Below, piece after piece: positions 54,918 through 64,000 of a DNA stretch of 64,000 bases. The first letter of the stretch is position 1; every line of letters starts with the position of its first letter. Source of the stretch: Alphaproteobacteria bacterium AO1-B (GTDB lineage: Bacteria; Pseudomonadota; Alphaproteobacteria; Rhizobiales; Stappiaceae). The position numbers and the translations under genes were made by a program. Where the stretch lies: the NCBI GenBank assembly GCA_001890945.1, contig MLAX01000002.1, positions 1,054,001 through 1,118,000 of the forward strand, written 5' to 3'. Under the pieces are notes generated by a model that worked only from the letters and a program-made list of their open reading frames with translations, made no database searches and was not told the origin of the DNA.

Positions 54918-57098
54918 TCAAACAAGGACGCTGTCCGAAAACAGAGGTTTGATCTGTGCTTCGTCGAGTTGTTGATCAAGCAGTGTGAAATCTTTGATGG
55001 TTCCGTCAAACCGGTTGCCAATCCAGCCAATCTCACCGGTCTTGCTCCCCCACCCATTGCCGCCCAGTATCAAATACTCCTTGTTTGCAGCAAGGTTTGT
55101 TTGGAACTCTGCATCTGAGGCGACAACTGCACCATTTAGGTACAAATACACACCATCATCACCAAAAGTGGCCGCAAAATCATATTCTTGGCCCGCGACA
55201 ATGGAGTTCTTGGCATACAGCCAGGTTTCATCCTCCGCGGTTTGAAACCGGACCTTTAGCGTTCCGCTTTCGGTAACAAAGGCCGTCACATGGCCACCAT
55301 CACCGTTTCCCTTGGCATCTTTGGAAAACAGGGCATCGTGAGAGGTTATGGCGTCTGCCTTGAAGGTGAAGGCGATTGTTCCTTCCGAAACTGCCATTTT
55401 TTCTTGGTGCTCAATGGCGAATTGATCATTGCGGACATTATCGAAGTTCATCGCCCCCGGCACCGCCACGACAACATTTGCTCCTGGGGGAGGCGTCAAG
55501 GAAATACCCCCCGGCAGGTTTGATGGTGGTGTGTATGGTTCTCTGTCTTCGGCGATTTGGATGGGCTGGATCGCTTCGCTGAGATCGGCAATGGACGTCA
55601 CGATGCCGTAAGCCGGTTTTGATGTTGTCGAGATGTCGGTCAGCTTGACCAGATCCCCATAGACCGTGATCGTGCCCAGATCATCCTGATTGTGCGCGCC
55701 GCCACCCCTGCCCTGATCGGAGTACAACCGGATCACCGAATGGTCCATCACACCGTCGGCATTGGCATCGCCATAGCTGATCGACCGGATCTTCGTGGTA
55801 TGTCCCTCAATCAGGATCCGGTCGCCCTCCCCCCGGTTGAAGTCCATGATCACGTCATGGCCGATGATATCGACCCAGTGGTCATGCAGCTTGTCGTTTT
55901 CACCGGCCACACCGTGCCAGCGGATCGTGCCATCATTCTGTGTATGCTTTTCGATGTAACGCTGCTTGGCGTTGATCAGGGTCTGGAAGTAGAACGTGTC
56001 GGCCCCAAGCCCGCCCGTCAGGATGTCATCGGCGGGGATTGGCTGGTTTGGGTAAACCTTGCCGTTGATCAGTTCATTTTCCGGATCTCCCTCGTCACGG
56101 CCCTCGATATAGGCAATCGCCCCCTCCCGGCCATCTGACTGCGAGATCAAAAGATCATCGCCAGCCCCGCCGTTGAGGACATCTTCTCCATGACCGCCGT
56201 CGAGAACATCATTGCCCTCGCCGCCGTCCAGGTGGTCATTGCCATAACCGCCTTGCAGCACATCATTGCCGGCCGCGCCATCAATCGTGTCATTGCCAAG
56301 CCCGCCATCAATCGCGTCAGCCTCACCAGACCCGGTCAGTGTGTCTGCTCCATCTGTTCCGGTCTGCACGGCCGCGCCTGTGGTCAGGGCACCGTCATGA
56401 GAGATGCCATAGGCCATCGCCAGCGCCTTGGCCTCATCAGAGCCGTGATGCAACTGCTGGAAAGCGGGGAGCAGGTCTTGCTGCACCATCGCTTTCAGGG
56501 CAGCGCTTTCAAACGAGGCATTCACCACACCGGCCAGCGTTGCGACATCCATCTGACCCAACTGGCTGTCAAACACCATCACATCGGAGATCGTGCCGTC
56601 GAACTGAGAGGACGCCCGCTGGCTGTCGTCAGACCGCCAGGCGCCCGAAGCACCAACGACAAACGTCCGGGTGTTTAACTCCAGCCCTTGCTGGAAATCG
56701 GGTTCCGACGCAGCTAATTGACCATTCAGATAGACATTGAGGCCATCTGCTCCAAAGGACACAGCCAGATGATAGGTCTGACCTGCGGCTATCGTCACGT
56801 CCTTGACCTTCAGATACTCGCTTTCCGTGCCCGACTGCTGGCGGACAATAAGAGCGCCCTTGCGCAGGTACACCGTCAGGTGCCCTCCGGCGTCGTACCC
56901 CTTGCCGTCCTTGGAAAACAACGTCCGGCTCGCCTCAACATCATCGGCATTGAAGGTCAAAGCCACCGTGCCATTGGAAAGGGACAACGCAGGCGTATGA
57001 GCCGCCTGAAGATAATCACCCTTCTCACCTGAAAAACTCGTCAAACCCTCTATCGAATAGATCGCTGAACGCGAAAGTGTATTGCCTGTCGACTGCAT
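54918..57098 (-). CDS. RTX calcium-binding protein with two LamG/concanavalin-like domains
   Basis: A 726-residue protein. ATG 57098 with GGGGAGG upstream is preferred over 57149. Residues ~25-190 and ~545-715 are two LamG-type jellyrolls (paired GGHLTVYLRKGALIVRQQ and GGHVTAFVTESGTLKVRF). In between are RTX nonapeptides (GGLGNDTIDG, GGYGNDHLDGGEGND, GGHGEDVLNGGAGDD). There is no Sec signal; export is probably by a type I system recognising the C-terminus. A likely extracellular adhesin or carbohydrate-binding protein; no type I transporter genes are adjacent. Confidence 0.88.
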   Translation of the reverse strand: MQSTGNTLSRSAIYSIEGLTSFSGEKGDYLQAAHTPALSLSNGTVALTFNADDVEASRTLFSKDGKGYDAGGHLTVYLRKGALIVRQQSGTESEYLKVKDVTIAAGQTYHLAVSFGADGLNVYLNGQLAASEPDFQQGLELNTRTFVVGASGAWRSDDSQRASSQFDGTISDVMVFDSQLGQMDVATLAGVVNASFESAALKAMVQQDLLPAFQQLHHGSDEAKALAMAYGISHDGALTTGAAVQTGTDGADTLTGSGEADAIDGGLGNDTIDGAAGNDVLQGGYGNDHLDGGEGNDVLDGGHGEDVLNGGAGDDLLISQSDGREGAIAYIEGRDEGDPENELINGKVYPNQPIPADDILTGGLGADTFYFQTLINAKQRYIEKHTQNDGTIRWHGVAGENDKLHDHWVDIIGHDVIMDFNRGEGDRILIEGHTTKIRSISYGDANADGVMDHSVIRLYSDQGRGGGAHNQDDLGTITVYGDLVKLTDISTTSKPAYGIVTSIADLSEAIQPIQIAEDREPYTPPSNLPGGISLTPPPGANVVVAVPGAMNFDNVRNDQFAIEHQEKMAVSEGTIAFTFKADAITSHDALFSKDAKGNGDGGHVTAFVTESGTLKVRFQTAEDETWLYAKNSIVAGQEYDFAATFGDDGVYLYLNGAVVASDAEFQTNLAANKEYLILGGNGWGSKTGEIGWIGNRFDGTIKDFTLLDQQLDEAQIKPLFSDSVLV

Positions 57099-57149
57099 GG
57101 TTCTGCCCTCCCCGCAGTATTTCAACAAAACCAGCCCCAATGGCGCCAC

Positions 57150-57690
57150 GGAATGGCGCTCGCCATTTGAGATTAAGTTTCCGAAGTTGCTTCAACGGGC
57201 TTAAGGTAACGATCCGAATTTGACGAAATAATTGAACAAATATGGCTCAAATTAATTGAAAATCAGATCTTAATAAGACTGAATTTTCAAACTATCGAAA
57301 TCATCTTTGATTTCATCACTTAAGAAACCGTCAAATACTATTGATTTTGCTCAAATTTACTCGAAAAAAAGCATTTCAAATCTGAAAACATATATTTTAA
57401 TAATCAGATATATTCGAAAACAAAAATTCAAATACGCACAAGAAAACGCTGAAGCTGAATTCACTTCCAGAACCGAATAATTCGAATCACCAAATTCGGA
57501 CGTGAAGTTAGGCCAGCACCTCTTGAAGTATGCTCAGCTGACACTCAAAACGGGTTCGGAACTCCAGACGAAGTGTAGTCCCCGTGTCTCCACAGGCGCT
57601 GTGGCCTCATTGACCACGGCAACCTTGTCGATATCAGAACCAGAACCCAAAATGACAAAAGCCCGACCCGGCTCGAAATGAGCAGCAGGC
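57150..57690. other. AT-rich gene-free region upstream of the RTX gene
   Basis: No convincing ORF or RNA is seen. About 57200-57480 is markedly AT-rich (TATATTTTAATAATCAG-like runs) in a GC-rich genome. It probably holds the promoter and silencing or regulatory sites of the RTX gene and may mark acquired DNA. The part 57500-57690 has ordinary composition and nothing notable. Confidence 0.7.
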
Positions 57691-57736
57691 CGGTTTGATC
57701 GACACACAAGCTAAAGCATCGGATTGGGCAGGCCTA

Positions 57737-58537
57737 TTACTCCGCCGCTTGCAGCGGGGCGAAGGAGCTTTCGGCAATGTCGGTCAACTCCGCAAAAACA
57801 CCCGGTGCACCGGTCACCACACGGGTGCCATGATAAAGGGCATGGGCGACGTCCTGCTCCAGAACCTTTCCGCCGGCCTCCTGAATAAGCAGCATGCCGG
57901 CTAGGCAGTCCCAGGCGTTCATGTGCGACTCGATATAGCCGATCAGGCGTCCAGCTCCGGTATACGCGAGCATCAGTCCGCCAGAGGCATTGCGGAAGAA
58001 AACCCCGCCCTTGGACACCAGCGCCCCGACTGCATTGACAGCATCGGTCACGGATGTGCGGCCATTGAAGCCGACGCCGACGGAGCCGACGGACACGCTT
58101 TCGCTATTCGATACCTTGATCGGCTTGCCGTTCAAAAAGGCACCGCCGCCTGCCAACGCTGAGAATGTCTCCCCGGCGACCGGATCGTGGATCACTCCGA
58201 GAAGGGTCTGGCCTTGCTGAACACATGCGATGATGACGCACCATTGCGGTATGCCGGTGACGAAGTTCGCCGTGCCGTCGATCGGATCAATCACCCAGGT
58301 GAACCCGCTCTCGCCTTCTTCCATGCCATGTTCTTCGCCCAGGATCCCGTCGTCCGGATAGGCTTCAGACAGCGCGTCGCGAATGAGTGTCTCAACGTTC
58401 TGGTCCGCTTCGCTTACAAGGTCCTGATGACCCTTTTGCGTGATCGTCAGGGTGTCGAGCTTTCTGAAATAATCCAGCGCGACAAGTCCGGCCTTTTGTG
58501 CAAGCGCTTCGGTAAAAGCAAGCCGATCGGATGACAT
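57737..58537 (-). CDS. Inositol monophosphatase family phosphatase
   Basis: A 266-residue metal-dependent phosphatase. GEEH (about residues 67-70), WVIDPIDGTANF (D84, D87) and the late AWDCLAG give the three metal-binding motifs. Family members act on inositol phosphate, 3'-phosphoadenosine phosphate, or histidinol phosphate (HisN type), and I cannot choose between these from the sequence. It lies 85 bp downstream of der on the same strand behind a terminator. Confidence 0.92.
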   Translation of the reverse strand: MSSDRLAFTEALAQKAGLVALDYFRKLDTLTITQKGHQDLVSEADQNVETLIRDALSEAYPDDGILGEEHGMEEGESGFTWVIDPIDGTANFVTGIPQWCVIIACVQQGQTLLGVIHDPVAGETFSALAGGGAFLNGKPIKVSNSESVSVGSVGVGFNGRTSVTDAVNAVGALVSKGGVFFRNASGGLMLAYTGAGRLIGYIESHMNAWDCLAGMLLIQEAGGKVLEQDVAHALYHGTRVVTGAPGVFAELTDIAESSFAPLQAAE

Positions 58538-58570
58538 GGAAGATCTCCTTGAAAATCAATTTATCTGAAC

Positions 58571-58598
58571 AAAAGGGTCCCGGTAGACCACCGGGACC
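58571..58598 (-). terminator. Terminator of der
   Basis: GGTCCCGGT (58576-58584) and ACCGGGACC (58590-58598) form a perfect 9-bp stem; on the minus strand it is followed by CTTTTG. It lies between der and the IMPase-family gene. Confidence 0.8.
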
Positions 58599-58622
58599 TA
58601 AGACAAGGCTGCGCAGCAGCTG

Positions 58623-60059
58623 CTATTGGATTTTGCGCTTTTTCTTCGGCGCATAGGGATTGTCGCCCTTGCGGTAAGACAACCGGATCGGCGTGCCCTG
58701 GATATCGAATTTCTCACGCAGGGAATTGATCAGATATCGGGTGTAGCTTTCCGGCAGCTGCTCCGGACGGGAACTGAACGCCACGAAGTGCGGCGGCCGG
58801 GTTTTCGGCTGCGTCATGTAGCGGATGCGAACGCGCCGGCCTGCAACAGCGGGCGGTGGATGCGACGTGGTTGCCCGTTCCAGCCACCGGTTCAGTCCAG
58901 CTGTCGACACCCGTGCATTCCAGGCATCATAGGCGGCAAAAACACCTTCAACCAACCGGTCAATGCCCTGCCCCTGAATACCGGACAAAGTCACAATGCG
59001 GACGCCGCGGATCTGATTGAAATACCGTTCGTTGGCGTCCCGGATCTTTTTCCAGGCCTCTTCTCGGTCGTCGATCAAATCCCATTTGTTGACGGCAATC
59101 ACCAAGGCTCGGCCTTCGCGGGCCACAAGATCGATGATCTGCAGATCCTGCTTTTCAAACGACATCGTCGCATCAAGGGTGACAACAACAACCTCGGCAA
59201 ACTTGATGGCCCGCAGGGCGTCGGCGACGGAGAGCTTTTCCAGCTTCTCCTGAACACGCGCTTTCTTGCGGATCCCGGCCGTATCGAACAGCTTGATGTG
59301 CCGGTCGTGCCAGGTCCAGTCGACGGAGATGGAATCCCGCGTGATACCGGCCTCCGGACCGGTCAACATGCGATCTTCCCCCAGCATCCGGTTGATCAAC
59401 GTGGACTTGCCGGCATTCGGACGGCCAACGATGGCAACGCGCAGAGGCCGCTCTTTCGTGCCAACCGGATCTTCATCGTCGACAATCTCACCGTCCTCGT
59501 CGACATCGACGTTGGTGACGGCTTCCTCGCGCTTTGCGTCCTCTTCCTCACTCACCCGGTCAACATGCGGTTTCAGAGCATCGTAGAGATCAGCCAAGCC
59601 TTCGCCATGCTCGGCAGAGATCGCGATCGGCTCACCAAGGCCAAGCGAGAAGGATTCGTAAAGGCCGCTTTCCCCTGCCCGGCCCTCAGCCTTGTTGGCG
59701 AGTAGGATTACGGGACGGGTGGTCTTGCGCGCCACATCCGCAAAGTGCGCATCGAGCGGCGTAACCCCTGCGCGCGCATCAATGACAAACAGCACAGCAT
59801 CAGCGGTTTCAATGGCTTCTTCGGTCTGACGGCGCATACGGCCTTCCAAGGACGCCTTGTCGGCGTCTTCAAGCCCCGCAGTGTCGATAATCGTGAATCG
59901 GAGGTCGCCAAGGCGGGCTTCGCCCGGACGGCGGTCACGGGTCACACCTGGCGTGTCATCGACGAGCGCCAGGCGCTTTCCGACAAGACGGTTGAACAGT
60001 GTGGACTTGCCGACATTCGGCCGTCCAACGATGGCGACGGTAGCGCCCACGGCATTCAC
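58623..60059 (-). CDS. der: Double-GTPase ribosome assembly factor Der/EngA
   Basis: A 478-residue protein with two tandem GTPase domains ([14 protein letters not shown] near residue 10 and [14 protein letters not shown] near 213), NKWD in the second and NKAE in the first, then a KH-like C-terminal domain and a basic end (KKKRKIQ). It acts in 50S maturation. The acidic linker between domains ([13 protein letters not shown]) is typical of alphaproteobacteria. It follows bamB. Confidence 0.97.
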   Translation of the reverse strand: MNAVGATVAIVGRPNVGKSTLFNRLVGKRLALVDDTPGVTRDRRPGEARLGDLRFTIIDTAGLEDADKASLEGRMRRQTEEAIETADAVLFVIDARAGVTPLDAHFADVARKTTRPVILLANKAEGRAGESGLYESFSLGLGEPIAISAEHGEGLADLYDALKPHVDRVSEEEDAKREEAVTNVDVDEDGEIVDDEDPVGTKERPLRVAIVGRPNAGKSTLINRMLGEDRMLTGPEAGITRDSISVDWTWHDRHIKLFDTAGIRKKARVQEKLEKLSVADALRAIKFAEVVVVTLDATMSFEKQDLQIIDLVAREGRALVIAVNKWDLIDDREEAWKKIRDANERYFNQIRGVRIVTLSGIQGQGIDRLVEGVFAAYDAWNARVSTAGLNRWLERATTSHPPPAVAGRRVRIRYMTQPKTRPPHFVAFSSRPEQLPESYTRYLINSLREKFDIQGTPIRLSYRKGDNPYAPKKKRKIQ

Positions 60060-60211
60060 TCCTAAGAGGCGGATCCAAATGGCAGATCCCGCCCTTGAAC
60101 AAACTCAAAGCACCTCATCCTTGCCCGGCAGGCAACGATAAGGTGCTCAGATACTATAGCTTGACCAGTTTTGAAACGTTGAGGCTCAACAAGTGCCTCA
60201 GCGCCCAATGA

Positions 60212-61564
60212 TCAGTTAAACGCGGCAACGCCATCCCGGCCGGTCAGGACAACCACCCGGCCACCGGCGGCAATCGGCGTCACGAAGACATCGGTGTTGG
60301 TGCGCTGTGTTGTCATGATGTTGCCCGAGGCAGCATCAACCATGGCGATCTGGCCATCACTGGAAAAGGCGACAAGCGCGCCATTGGCCAGGATCGGACC
60401 CGCCCAATTCCGGCGGCGCTTCTTCTTTTCCGGTTTCGGCAATTGTGTCGCCCACATGGTTTCGCCGCTCGAGCGATCAAGCGCGACCATGCGGTCGTCC
60501 AGATCCACCATGAACACGGCATTTCCAGACACGACCGGTGTGTGAACGCTGCCAAGGTTTTGGTCCCACTGGCGCTGTCCGGTGCGCACATCAACAGCCA
60601 CCGTGCGCCCGGCAACGCCGGTTGCAACAACGGTGTTGCCAGAAACAACCGGGCTTGCAGAAACATCTGCGAGACCAGACAGAGCCAGTGTCCGGAAGCC
60701 GCGGGAGACACCATCAATCCAATCCGGCTCACCGGACTTGATGTTGATGGCCATGATTTCACCAGACGAGAACGGCACAATCACCCGGTTGCCAGAGATG
60801 GCAGGGTTTGCTGCAGACAGAACACCGGCAGTCTCTTCGATCCCTGCAAATGTCCAGGCCACAGAGCCGTCTTCCTTAGAAAACGCATAGACTTCGTTGG
60901 ACTGGCTCACGACAAAGACGTGACCGCCGCCGGCCGCCGGGGCACCACGCGCCGGAGTGTCCATTTCCGCGGTCCAGATGACCCGGCCGGAACCCGCTTC
61001 AAGGGCCGCGACCTGACGGTACCCGGTTGCAGCATAAACAACGCCACCGTCGACGACGACACCGCCGCCCGGGCCAACGTCGCGTTCGCCTTCCGGACGC
61101 AGGTTTTGCGTCCACTGGCGGCCACCGGCGGTGGACAGTGCAACGACTTCACCATTCGGCTTGTAGACATAAATGCGGCTTCCATCGCTAACCGGACGGG
61201 AGGAAACCCGCAAGGCTGACGACGTCAGGCCACGGCCGGAACTGCCCACATTGGCCTGCCAGGCGCGGCTGCCGGATACGGAGACAGCAACGTTGCCCGG
61301 ATCGTTGGCCGGACCACCACCGGCGCTTGTCCACGTCTGGCCGCCAGTTGCAGCTCCAATGCTCGCCGCCTTGCCAAGCGCCTGGGCGGCCGGATCAACA
61401 CCATCAAAAACAGCTTGCCGCTCGCCAGGCAGGATCTCTTCCTTGCTGAACGGATTGAGCGAGCTGCCGAATTCACTAACAGAGCCGCATCCGGTCAAAA
61501 GGACTGACAGTGCCAACGTGCCGACCAATGGTCGGACTGAAACGTTTTTGAAAAAACCGATCAC
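60212..61564 (-). CDS. bamB: BamB-like outer-membrane assembly lipoprotein
   Basis: A 450-residue lipoprotein with the lipobox LLTGC (Cys26), then a beta-propeller of PQQ-like repeats (WTAEMDTPARG, VAWTFAG, PDWIDGV, QRQWDQNLG, MWATQLP). BamB supports outer-membrane protein insertion by the BAM complex. It overlaps the upstream YfgM-like gene by 4 bp and precedes der, the same order as yfgM-bamB-der in E. coli. Confidence 0.9.
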   Translation of the reverse strand: MIGFFKNVSVRPLVGTLALSVLLTGCGSVSEFGSSLNPFSKEEILPGERQAVFDGVDPAAQALGKAASIGAATGGQTWTSAGGGPANDPGNVAVSVSGSRAWQANVGSSGRGLTSSALRVSSRPVSDGSRIYVYKPNGEVVALSTAGGRQWTQNLRPEGERDVGPGGGVVVDGGVVYAATGYRQVAALEAGSGRVIWTAEMDTPARGAPAAGGGHVFVVSQSNEVYAFSKEDGSVAWTFAGIEETAGVLSAANPAISGNRVIVPFSSGEIMAINIKSGEPDWIDGVSRGFRTLALSGLADVSASPVVSGNTVVATGVAGRTVAVDVRTGQRQWDQNLGSVHTPVVSGNAVFMVDLDDRMVALDRSSGETMWATQLPKPEKKKRRRNWAGPILANGALVAFSSDGQIAMVDAASGNIMTTQRTNTDVFVTPIAAGGRVVVLTGRDGVAAFN

Positions 61565-62238
61565 TGTGCAGTGCCCTCTTCAACCGGTGCTCCGGTCTGT
61601 CCGCGGATCAAGCCGCCCAAAAGGGTTACGCGCTGACGAATGTCTTGAGGCGTTTCGGCGTCATCGTCCAATGCCGTGATCCAGGTCAGCGCCGTCTCTG
61701 CATCGCCATTTTTCCAGGCGCTCAAAGCCAGCAGTTCCCGTGCAGCAGCACGGAACGCATCCGTATCGCCGGTTAGGCTCTCGATCCGGTCTGCAATTGC
61801 ATCATACGGTTCGCTGTCTACTGCAATGTAGGCCGCGCGGAGAGCTGCTACATTCTGCAGAGCCGGTGCGAGGCTCGAATCCCTTGACAGAGCATCGAAC
61901 TCTGCGAGGGCGGCGGCGGCGTCACCGGAATTTGCCTTGTCGGTTGCCTGGCGCATCTGTGCGAGCGCCGGATAGCCGCCAATGGAAGATCCAAGTTCGG
62001 TATAAAGCTGCGCGGCTTCCGAGTATTGACCAGCCTCCGACAAGCTGATGGCCTCAAGGAATGTGTCACCCGCTGACTGAGACTGTGTGTCTTGCCAGTA
62101 GAGCCAGCCCCGGTAACCACCGGTGCCAACCACGATCAAGACAGCGACCGCGATCACCCAAGACCCGAAACGGTCCCAGAGACGGCGGTACTTCTCATGG
62201 CGGATGTCCTCATCGACCTCACGAAAAATATCAGACAT
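61561..62238 (-). CDS. YfgM-like tetratricopeptide membrane protein
   Basis: A 225-residue protein with an N-terminal cytosolic part (MSDIFREVDEDIRHEKYRR), one membrane helix (VIAVAVLIVVGTGGYRGW) and a periplasmic TPR-like region (AGQYSEAAQLYTELGS). This is the architecture of YfgM/DUF2133, an ancillary SecYEG and chaperone partner. Its coupling to bamB supports a role in envelope protein biogenesis. Confidence 0.85.
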   Translation of the reverse strand: MSDIFREVDEDIRHEKYRRLWDRFGSWVIAVAVLIVVGTGGYRGWLYWQDTQSQSAGDTFLEAISLSEAGQYSEAAQLYTELGSSIGGYPALAQMRQATDKANSGDAAAALAEFDALSRDSSLAPALQNVAALRAAYIAVDSEPYDAIADRIESLTGDTDAFRAAARELLALSAWKNGDAETALTWITALDDDAETPQDIRQRVTLLGGLIRGQTGAPVEEGTAQ

Positions 62239-62446
62239 ACGTGGCTAGTTCCTGAATTTACTCTGCTACGCCGGTCCGGAAATCCGGATTGGCTCCCCAT
62301 CAAGGGGCGCACATTATCCATTTGATCCGGCTCGGGCAATTCCCCGACCGGGCTTTAAACCGCCCTTCGTGGCGCAAGTGGGGCAACTGCCCGTTTTTCG
62401 TTGTTTTTGTCCCGACCCGGGTGCGATTTACACGCTTCCACGTGTC

Positions 62447-63022
62447 TTACGCAACCGGCACCCCGATCAAAAGCACATGCAGCTTGAAGGCAAACAGGAC
62501 ATAGAGACCAAGACCGATAAGAATCACGATGATGTCGGAGAACTTGCCAGGCTCTTTTGCCATCACCGCACCGCCGCCAAGGCCGCGCCGCTTCAGTGAG
62601 ATGCGGTCTGCCACCGCCCAGACCAGGAAGCTGCCGAACAACAGAACAGATGCCAGATCGCCATTGGTGAGAAGGTGAGAAAACGCCCACAGTTTCACAG
62701 CAACCAGCATCGGGTGTTTCAGAGCCTTTTTGATCCGGCATGGAACATAGGCGGCCACGAGGAAAATGAACACCGGAACCATGAACAGCATGGTGACGTG
62801 ACGCAACCAGAATGGCGGGTCATAAATGATCGCGGGGCCTGCGGCGCGGGCAGCACCATACCCATAGATGATCATGACAAAGCCTATGGCGGAGACCACA
62901 GCAAACAGGCCCTTGTAGCCAAGAACACCGAACTTTTCTTCCAATGCCGACCTCTTGTCAGCGAACATAGGCAGGCTGTGTATTCCCAAAAACAGAATCA
63001 ATCCGGCAATCAGCAAAAGCAT
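62447..63022 (-). CDS. NnrU family membrane protein
   Basis: A 191-residue protein with six or so hydrophobic segments; HSLPMFADKRSALEE and the HPMLVAVKLWAFSHLLTNGD motif mark NnrU. NnrU was named from denitrification clusters, but many alphaproteobacteria carry it without denitrification genes, and none are visible here. It may act on heme or quinol-related compounds; this is uncertain. Confidence 0.88.
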   Translation of the reverse strand: MLLLIAGLILFLGIHSLPMFADKRSALEEKFGVLGYKGLFAVVSAIGFVMIIYGYGAARAAGPAIIYDPPFWLRHVTMLFMVPVFIFLVAAYVPCRIKKALKHPMLVAVKLWAFSHLLTNGDLASVLLFGSFLVWAVADRISLKRRGLGGGAVMAKEPGKFSDIIVILIGLGLYVLFAFKLHVLLIGVPVA

Positions 63023-63143
63023 GCCCGCTCTCCCTCAAGGCATTGGCCACCATTTGGCGCATCAGCGCCTCTTCAAAGCCGGACAATAAGAGCGGCATCA
63101 TGGGCCTGCAACCGGAATTGCCATTGTTTCATTGCGAATTTTG

Positions 63144-64000
63144 TCAGCGCAGCAGCGCTTTGGCTTGGTCCGGGCTGAGCGGATCTGGTCGTGTGGGCAT
63201 TTCGCTGATCTCTACGTGCTGGCCGGTTGATGCTGCGGTCTGGATAGCCTCGATAACATCAACTGTGTGGAGTGCACGCTCCATGGAACAGCGAAAGTCT
63301 TGTCCGAGGCGCACCGCATTGGCCATGTCCGCCAAACCAGCGGACCGGTAGTTGGCCCGCTCGCGGCCTTGTATCTTGAAATTTGGCAGGCCAAACGGGT
63401 GGTTGTCCTGGTTCAGGACTTCTCGTGTTCCGTCCTTTAAAACCCGGATTACATCACCGCCAAAAAACACGGGATCCGGCAAAAAGAGCGTTCCCTCGGA
63501 TCCATAAATTTCCATAGCGGAATGCGCATGGGCCTGGACGTCCCAACTTGCGGAAAACGCAACCAAAGGACCGTGCTTTACAGACAATGCAGCGTGGATT
63601 GTTGTCGGTGTTTCCACGTCGAAGACTTCGCCCTTGCGTGGACCCTGGCCAATTGTTCTGGTTTTGCTGGGCGTGCTGGACATCGCCGACACTTGCTCGA
63701 CCGGCCCGAGCAAATTGAGGACGCTGGAAATGAAATAAGGTCCGAAATCAGCCATTGGGCCAATGCCGGATTTGTAGAAGAGTTCCGGATTTGGATGCCA
63801 GGCCTCCATGCCGTGGTTCATGGCATGAAGCGTTGCGCCGGTAACCTCTCCAATCAGCCCCTCCGAAATGGCCTTTCGAGCCGTTTGCGGCGCCCCGCCC
63901 AAAAACGTGTCAGGCGCGCATCCGACAAAAAGCCCTAACTTTTCCGCGTGCTGCCGAACAGCCGCCCCTTCTGCGCAGGTGCGCGCAAACGGCTTTTCCG
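63144..64000 (-). CDS. Gfo/Idh/MocA family oxidoreductase, N-terminus beyond window
   Basis: The frame stays open to the right edge, with CAPDTFLGGAPQTARKAI in its upstream part, so the NAD-binding N-terminus is missing. The C-terminal substrate domain carries HAMNHGMEAWHPNPELFYKSG, DFGPYFISSVLNLLG and ALHTVDVIEAIQTA. The family oxidises or reduces sugars and cyclitols; the substrate is unknown. The ATG at 63902 is not a likely start. Confidence 0.88.
   Translation of the reverse strand, partial: EKPFARTCAEGAAVRQHAEKLGLFVGCAPDTFLGGAPQTARKAISEGLIGEVTGATLHAMNHGMEAWHPNPELFYKSGIGPMADFGPYFISSVLNLLGPVEQVSAMSSTPSKTRTIGQGPRKGEVFDVETPTTIHAALSVKHGPLVAFSASWDVQAHAHSAMEIYGSEGTLFLPDPVFFGGDVIRVLKDGTREVLNQDNHPFGLPNFKIQGRERANYRSAGLADMANAVRLGQDFRCSMERALHTVDVIEAIQTAASTGQHVEISEMPTRPDPLSPDQAKALLR

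Overview
The window looks like a chromosomal segment of a marine alphaproteobacterium. The gene order and protein style fit Hyphomicrobiales, and a Stappiaceae (Roseibium/Labrenzia/Stappia-like) member is my best guess. This rests on conserved neighbourhoods (ppk-ppx-rnd next to hdaA-perM-purM-purN; lptF-lptG-lptD-surA-pdxA-rsmA-gmk; mltG-fabF-acpP-fabG-fabD; rpsF-rpsR-rplI-dnaB-alr-radA-cvpA-purF; yfgM-bamB-der), on GC-rich third codon positions, and on a CtrA-type box with GANTC sites upstream of dnaB. No tRNA, rRNA, CRISPR array, prophage or intact insertion sequence was recognised. The genus is inference.

Layout. 1-2.4 kb: the end of a DUF1254/DUF1214 protein and a His-tailed MFS exporter. 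2.4-12.5 kb: an orphan ParA-like ATPase, ribonuclease D, the polyphosphate pair ppk/ppx, the DnaA regulator HdaA, a PerM-type permease, and purM-purN. 12.5-22.2 kb is the most accessory part: a secreted amidohydrolase, a MocR-type regulator with repeated TTGAC half-sites in front of it and of a DUF983 gene, a HlyD-type adaptor with a small membrane partner, a molybdopterin oxidoreductase, and a secreted EF-hand/YHYH pair next to a repeat-rich intergenic region. 22.2-30.3 kb: ndk, a DUF4344 metallopeptidase, an ABC-F ATPase, a HAD hydrolase, a rhodanese, a methyltransferase, holC, a tiny secreted or membrane peptide and pepA. 30.5-45.7 kb: LPS transport (lptFGD), surA, pdxA, rsmA, gmk, yicC, mltG, type II fatty acid synthesis genes and a MOSC protein. 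45.7-54.9 kb: ribosomal proteins S6/S18/L9, dnaB, alr, radA, cvpA, purF and an SDR. 54.9-64 kb: an RTX/LamG protein behind an AT-rich region, an inositol-monophosphatase-family enzyme, der, bamB, a YfgM-like protein, an NnrU protein and a truncated Gfo/Idh/MocA oxidoreductase.

Functional links. Envelope biogenesis is heavily represented: LptF/G move LPS from the inner membrane to LptD, while SurA and BamB serve outer-membrane protein assembly and MltG terminates glycan strands. PurM, PurN and PurF cover three purine steps at two loci. HdaA, DnaB, RadA, HolC, Gmk and Ndk serve DNA replication, repair and nucleotide supply.

Most unusual observations: (1) two divergent copies of one ~77-bp palindromic element between hdaA and ppk, whose terminal 10-bp stems differ but are each perfectly self-complementary; (2) repeated operator-like half-sites around the MocR gene; (3) a perfect CtrA box plus two GANTC sites before dnaB; (4) a purF-linked SDR whose catalytic Tyr is Gln; (5) an LptD whose mature chain has no cysteine; (6) a MITE-like inverted-repeat element and a family of short CCCGG palindromes; (7) a 38-codon Cys-containing ORF with its own terminator. 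I did not find a clearly new multi-gene system; the MocR/DUF983 module and the HlyD/membrane-protein pair are the best places to look.
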